Below, in pieces: positions 31,919 through 33,288 of a DNA stretch of 33,288 nucleotides. Each line of letters begins with the position of its first letter. Within the stretch, counting starts at the first letter, position 1. The notes beneath the pieces are model-generated. The model did not search any database. It saw only the letters and a list, made by a program, of their open reading frames with translations, and was not told where the DNA came from. The position numbers were made by a program, and so were the translations under genes. The stretch covers positions 1 through 33,288 of the forward strand of contig NZ_JACVVE010000052.1 in the NCBI RefSeq assembly GCF_016648105.1, in the 5' to 3' direction. The DNA comes from Pseudomonas sp. S31. Lineage in GTDB: Bacteria > Pseudomonadota > Gammaproteobacteria > Pseudomonadales > Pseudomonadaceae.

Positions 31919-33186
31919 CCATCAGCATTCTCGGCGCCCGGGTCATCGATCCCAACAGCGGCCTGGACCAGGTCACCGACCTGCACCTGGACGCAGGGCG
32001 CATTGCCGCCATCGGCACCGCCCCTGCCGGATTCACGGCGCAGCGCACGATCCAGGCCGACGGCCTGATCGCCGCCCCCGGCCTGGTCGACCTTGGTGTC
32101 TCGCTGCGCGAGCCGGGCTACAGCCGCAAGGGCAACATCGCCAGCGAAACCCGCGCCGCCGTGGCCGGTGGCGTCACCAGCCTGTGCTGCCCGCCGCAGA
32201 CCAAGCCAGTGCTGGATACCTCGGCCGTGGCCGAGCTGATCCTCGACCGCGCCCGCGAAGCCGGCAACAGCAAGGTCTACCCGATCGGCGCCCTGACCAA
32301 GGGCCTGGAAGGCGAGCAACTGGCCGAACTGGTGGCCCTGCGCGATACCGGCTGCGTGGCCTTCGGCAACGGCCTGGCACAAATCCCCAACAACCGCACC
32401 CTGGCCCGCGCCCTGGAGTATGCCGCCACCTTCGACCTGACCGTGGTGTTCCATTCCCAGGACCGCGACCTGGCCCAGGGCGGCCTGGCCCACGAAGGCG
32501 CCATGGCCAGCTTCCTCGGCCTGCCGGGCATCCCGGAAACCGCCGAGACCGTGGCCCTGGCGCGCAACCTGCTGCTGGTGGAACAGACCGGAGTGCGTGC
32601 GCACTTTAGCCAGATCACCAGCGCCCGCGGCGCACGGCTGATCGCCCAGGCCCAGCAACTGGGTCTGCCGGTGACTGCGGATGTGGCGCTGTACCAGTTG
32701 ATCCTCACCGACGAGTCGTTGCGCGAGTTCTCCAGCCTCTACCACGTGCAACCACCGCTGCGCACCGCCGCCGACCGCGACGGCCTGCGCGAGGCGGTGA
32801 AAGCCGGGGTGATCCAGGCGATCTCCAGCCACCATCAGCCGCACGAACGCGATGCCAAGCTGGCGCCATTCGGGGCCACCGAACCAGGCATCAGCAGCGT
32901 CGAGCTACTGCTGCCGCTGGCCATGACCCTGGTCGAGGACGGCCTGCTCGACCTGCCGACCCTGCTGGCCCGACTGAGCAGCGGCCCGGCTGCGGCCATG
33001 CGCCTGCCGGCGGGCGAGTTGAAGGTGGGCGGCGCGGCCGACCTGGTGCTGTTCGACGCCAAGGCCTCCACCGTCGCTGGCGAGCGCTGGCTGTCGCGTG
33101 GCGACAACTGCCCGTTCATCGGCCACTGCCTGCCGGGCGCGGTGCGTTATACCTTGGTCGATGGGCATGTCTGCCACGAGGGCTGA
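31915..33186 (+). CDS. pyrC': Non-catalytic dihydroorotase-like PyrC' (ATCase partner)
   Basis: A 423-residue protein of the dihydroorotase fold. Active type I enzymes have DxHxHLREPG at the metal site; here the segment is DLGVSLREPG (59-68), so both zinc-binding histidines are replaced by G61 and S63. The rest of the fold is intact (ISSHHQPHERDAKLAPFGATEPG, VDGHVCHEG). This is the known Pseudomonas PyrC', an inactive subunit needed to assemble PyrB into a functional dodecamer; a separate active PyrC is expected elsewhere. GTG start at 31915 with AGGAGAA upstream overlaps the pyrB stop, ensuring matched synthesis of both subunits. Confidence 0.95.
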   Translation: MTISILGARVIDPNSGLDQVTDLHLDAGRIAAIGTAPAGFTAQRTIQADGLIAAPGLVDLGVSLREPGYSRKGNIASETRAAVAGGVTSLCCPPQTKPVLDTSAVAELILDRAREAGNSKVYPIGALTKGLEGEQLAELVALRDTGCVAFGNGLAQIPNNRTLARALEYAATFDLTVVFHSQDRDLAQGGLAHEGAMASFLGLPGIPETAETVALARNLLLVEQTGVRAHFSQITSARGARLIAQAQQLGLPVTADVALYQLILTDESLREFSSLYHVQPPLRTAADRDGLREAVKAGVIQAISSHHQPHERDAKLAPFGATEPGISSVELLLPLAMTLVEDGLLDLPTLLARLSSGPAAAMRLPAGELKVGGAADLVLFDAKASTVAGERWLSRGDNCPFIGHCLPGAVRYTLVDGHVCHEG

Positions 33187-33195
33187 GTAACCTCC

Positions 33196-33257
33196 TTCGC
33201 GGGTAAACCCGCTCCTACAGGCCGCGCAGGCTCTGTAGGAGCGGGTTTACCCGCGAA
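33196..33257. repeat. Converging REP doublet after pyrC'
   Basis: Arms 33196-33220 and 33233-33257 are perfect 25-bp inverted repeats with a 12-bp spacer, again with the GCGGGTTTACCCGC core but in the opposite order from the doublet at 17033. It starts 10 bp after the pyrC' stop and may end the pyr transcript. The last 31 bp of the window hold nothing recognisable. Confidence 0.9.
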
Positions 33258-33288
33258 AGAGCCGCGGGGGGAGGGTGGAGGGCGGAAG

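Overview
This window is ordinary chromosomal DNA of a Pseudomonas, most likely of the P. putida group. Three things point there. The gene order ahcY-metF-rhlE, bioA-rsmE, pilGHIJ-chpA-chpC and gshB-tonB-algH-ruvX-pyrR-pyrB-pyrC' is the order remembered for P. putida, and for P. aeruginosa with differences. The DNA is GC-rich throughout. REP palindromes with the core GCGGGTTTACCCGC or GCGGGCTTGCCCGC sit in many gaps. There are no tRNA, rRNA, CRISPR, integrase or IS genes.

Layout. 1-565: 3' end of ligB. 697-4145: envelope and periplasmic genes, namely a DUF1090 protein, a lipid-anchored cytochrome c', MltA, a MAPEG protein and a DMT permease. 4146-5298: the one accessory-looking patch, AT-richer, holding a promoter-hairpin unit and a DUF3800 gene. 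5440-7164: a Na+/H+ antiporter and a hotdog thioesterase. 7269-9889: the S-adenosylmethionine recycling block, an SAH riboswitch followed by ahcY and metF. 10012-12113: a RhlE2-like RNA helicase with its long leader. 12303-15368: yceI with its cytochrome b561 partner, and an FAD amine oxidase with an odd C-terminal tail. 15606-18476: bioA, rsmE and a hemolysin III family protein. 18571-27015: the Chp (Pil-Chp) chemosensory operon, read leftwards as pilG-pilH-pilI-pilJ-chpA-chpC. 27230-33186: gshB, tonB, algH, ruvX, pyrR, pyrB and pyrC', all rightward.

How the genes work together. AhcY removes S-adenosylhomocysteine and MetF supplies 5-methyl-THF for remaking methionine; the leader of ahcY carries a sensor for AhcY's substrate. 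The Chp genes form a CheA/CheW/MCP pathway that governs type IV pili in P. aeruginosa, but here the methylation pair PilK/ChpB is missing and ChpA is much shorter. The TonB gene nearby corresponds in position to P. aeruginosa tonB3, which has been linked to twitching. PyrB and the zinc-site-less PyrC' form the Pseudomonas-type aspartate transcarbamoylase, with PyrR upstream.

Most of the window is conserved housekeeping DNA. The best leads are the riboswitch's apparent expression platform, the DUF3800 patch with its possible small RNA, the reduced Chp system, and the amine oxidase whose last codons and stop lie inside a REP arm. No clearly new multi-gene system was found. All calls come from reading the sequence and family knowledge; no database search was run.
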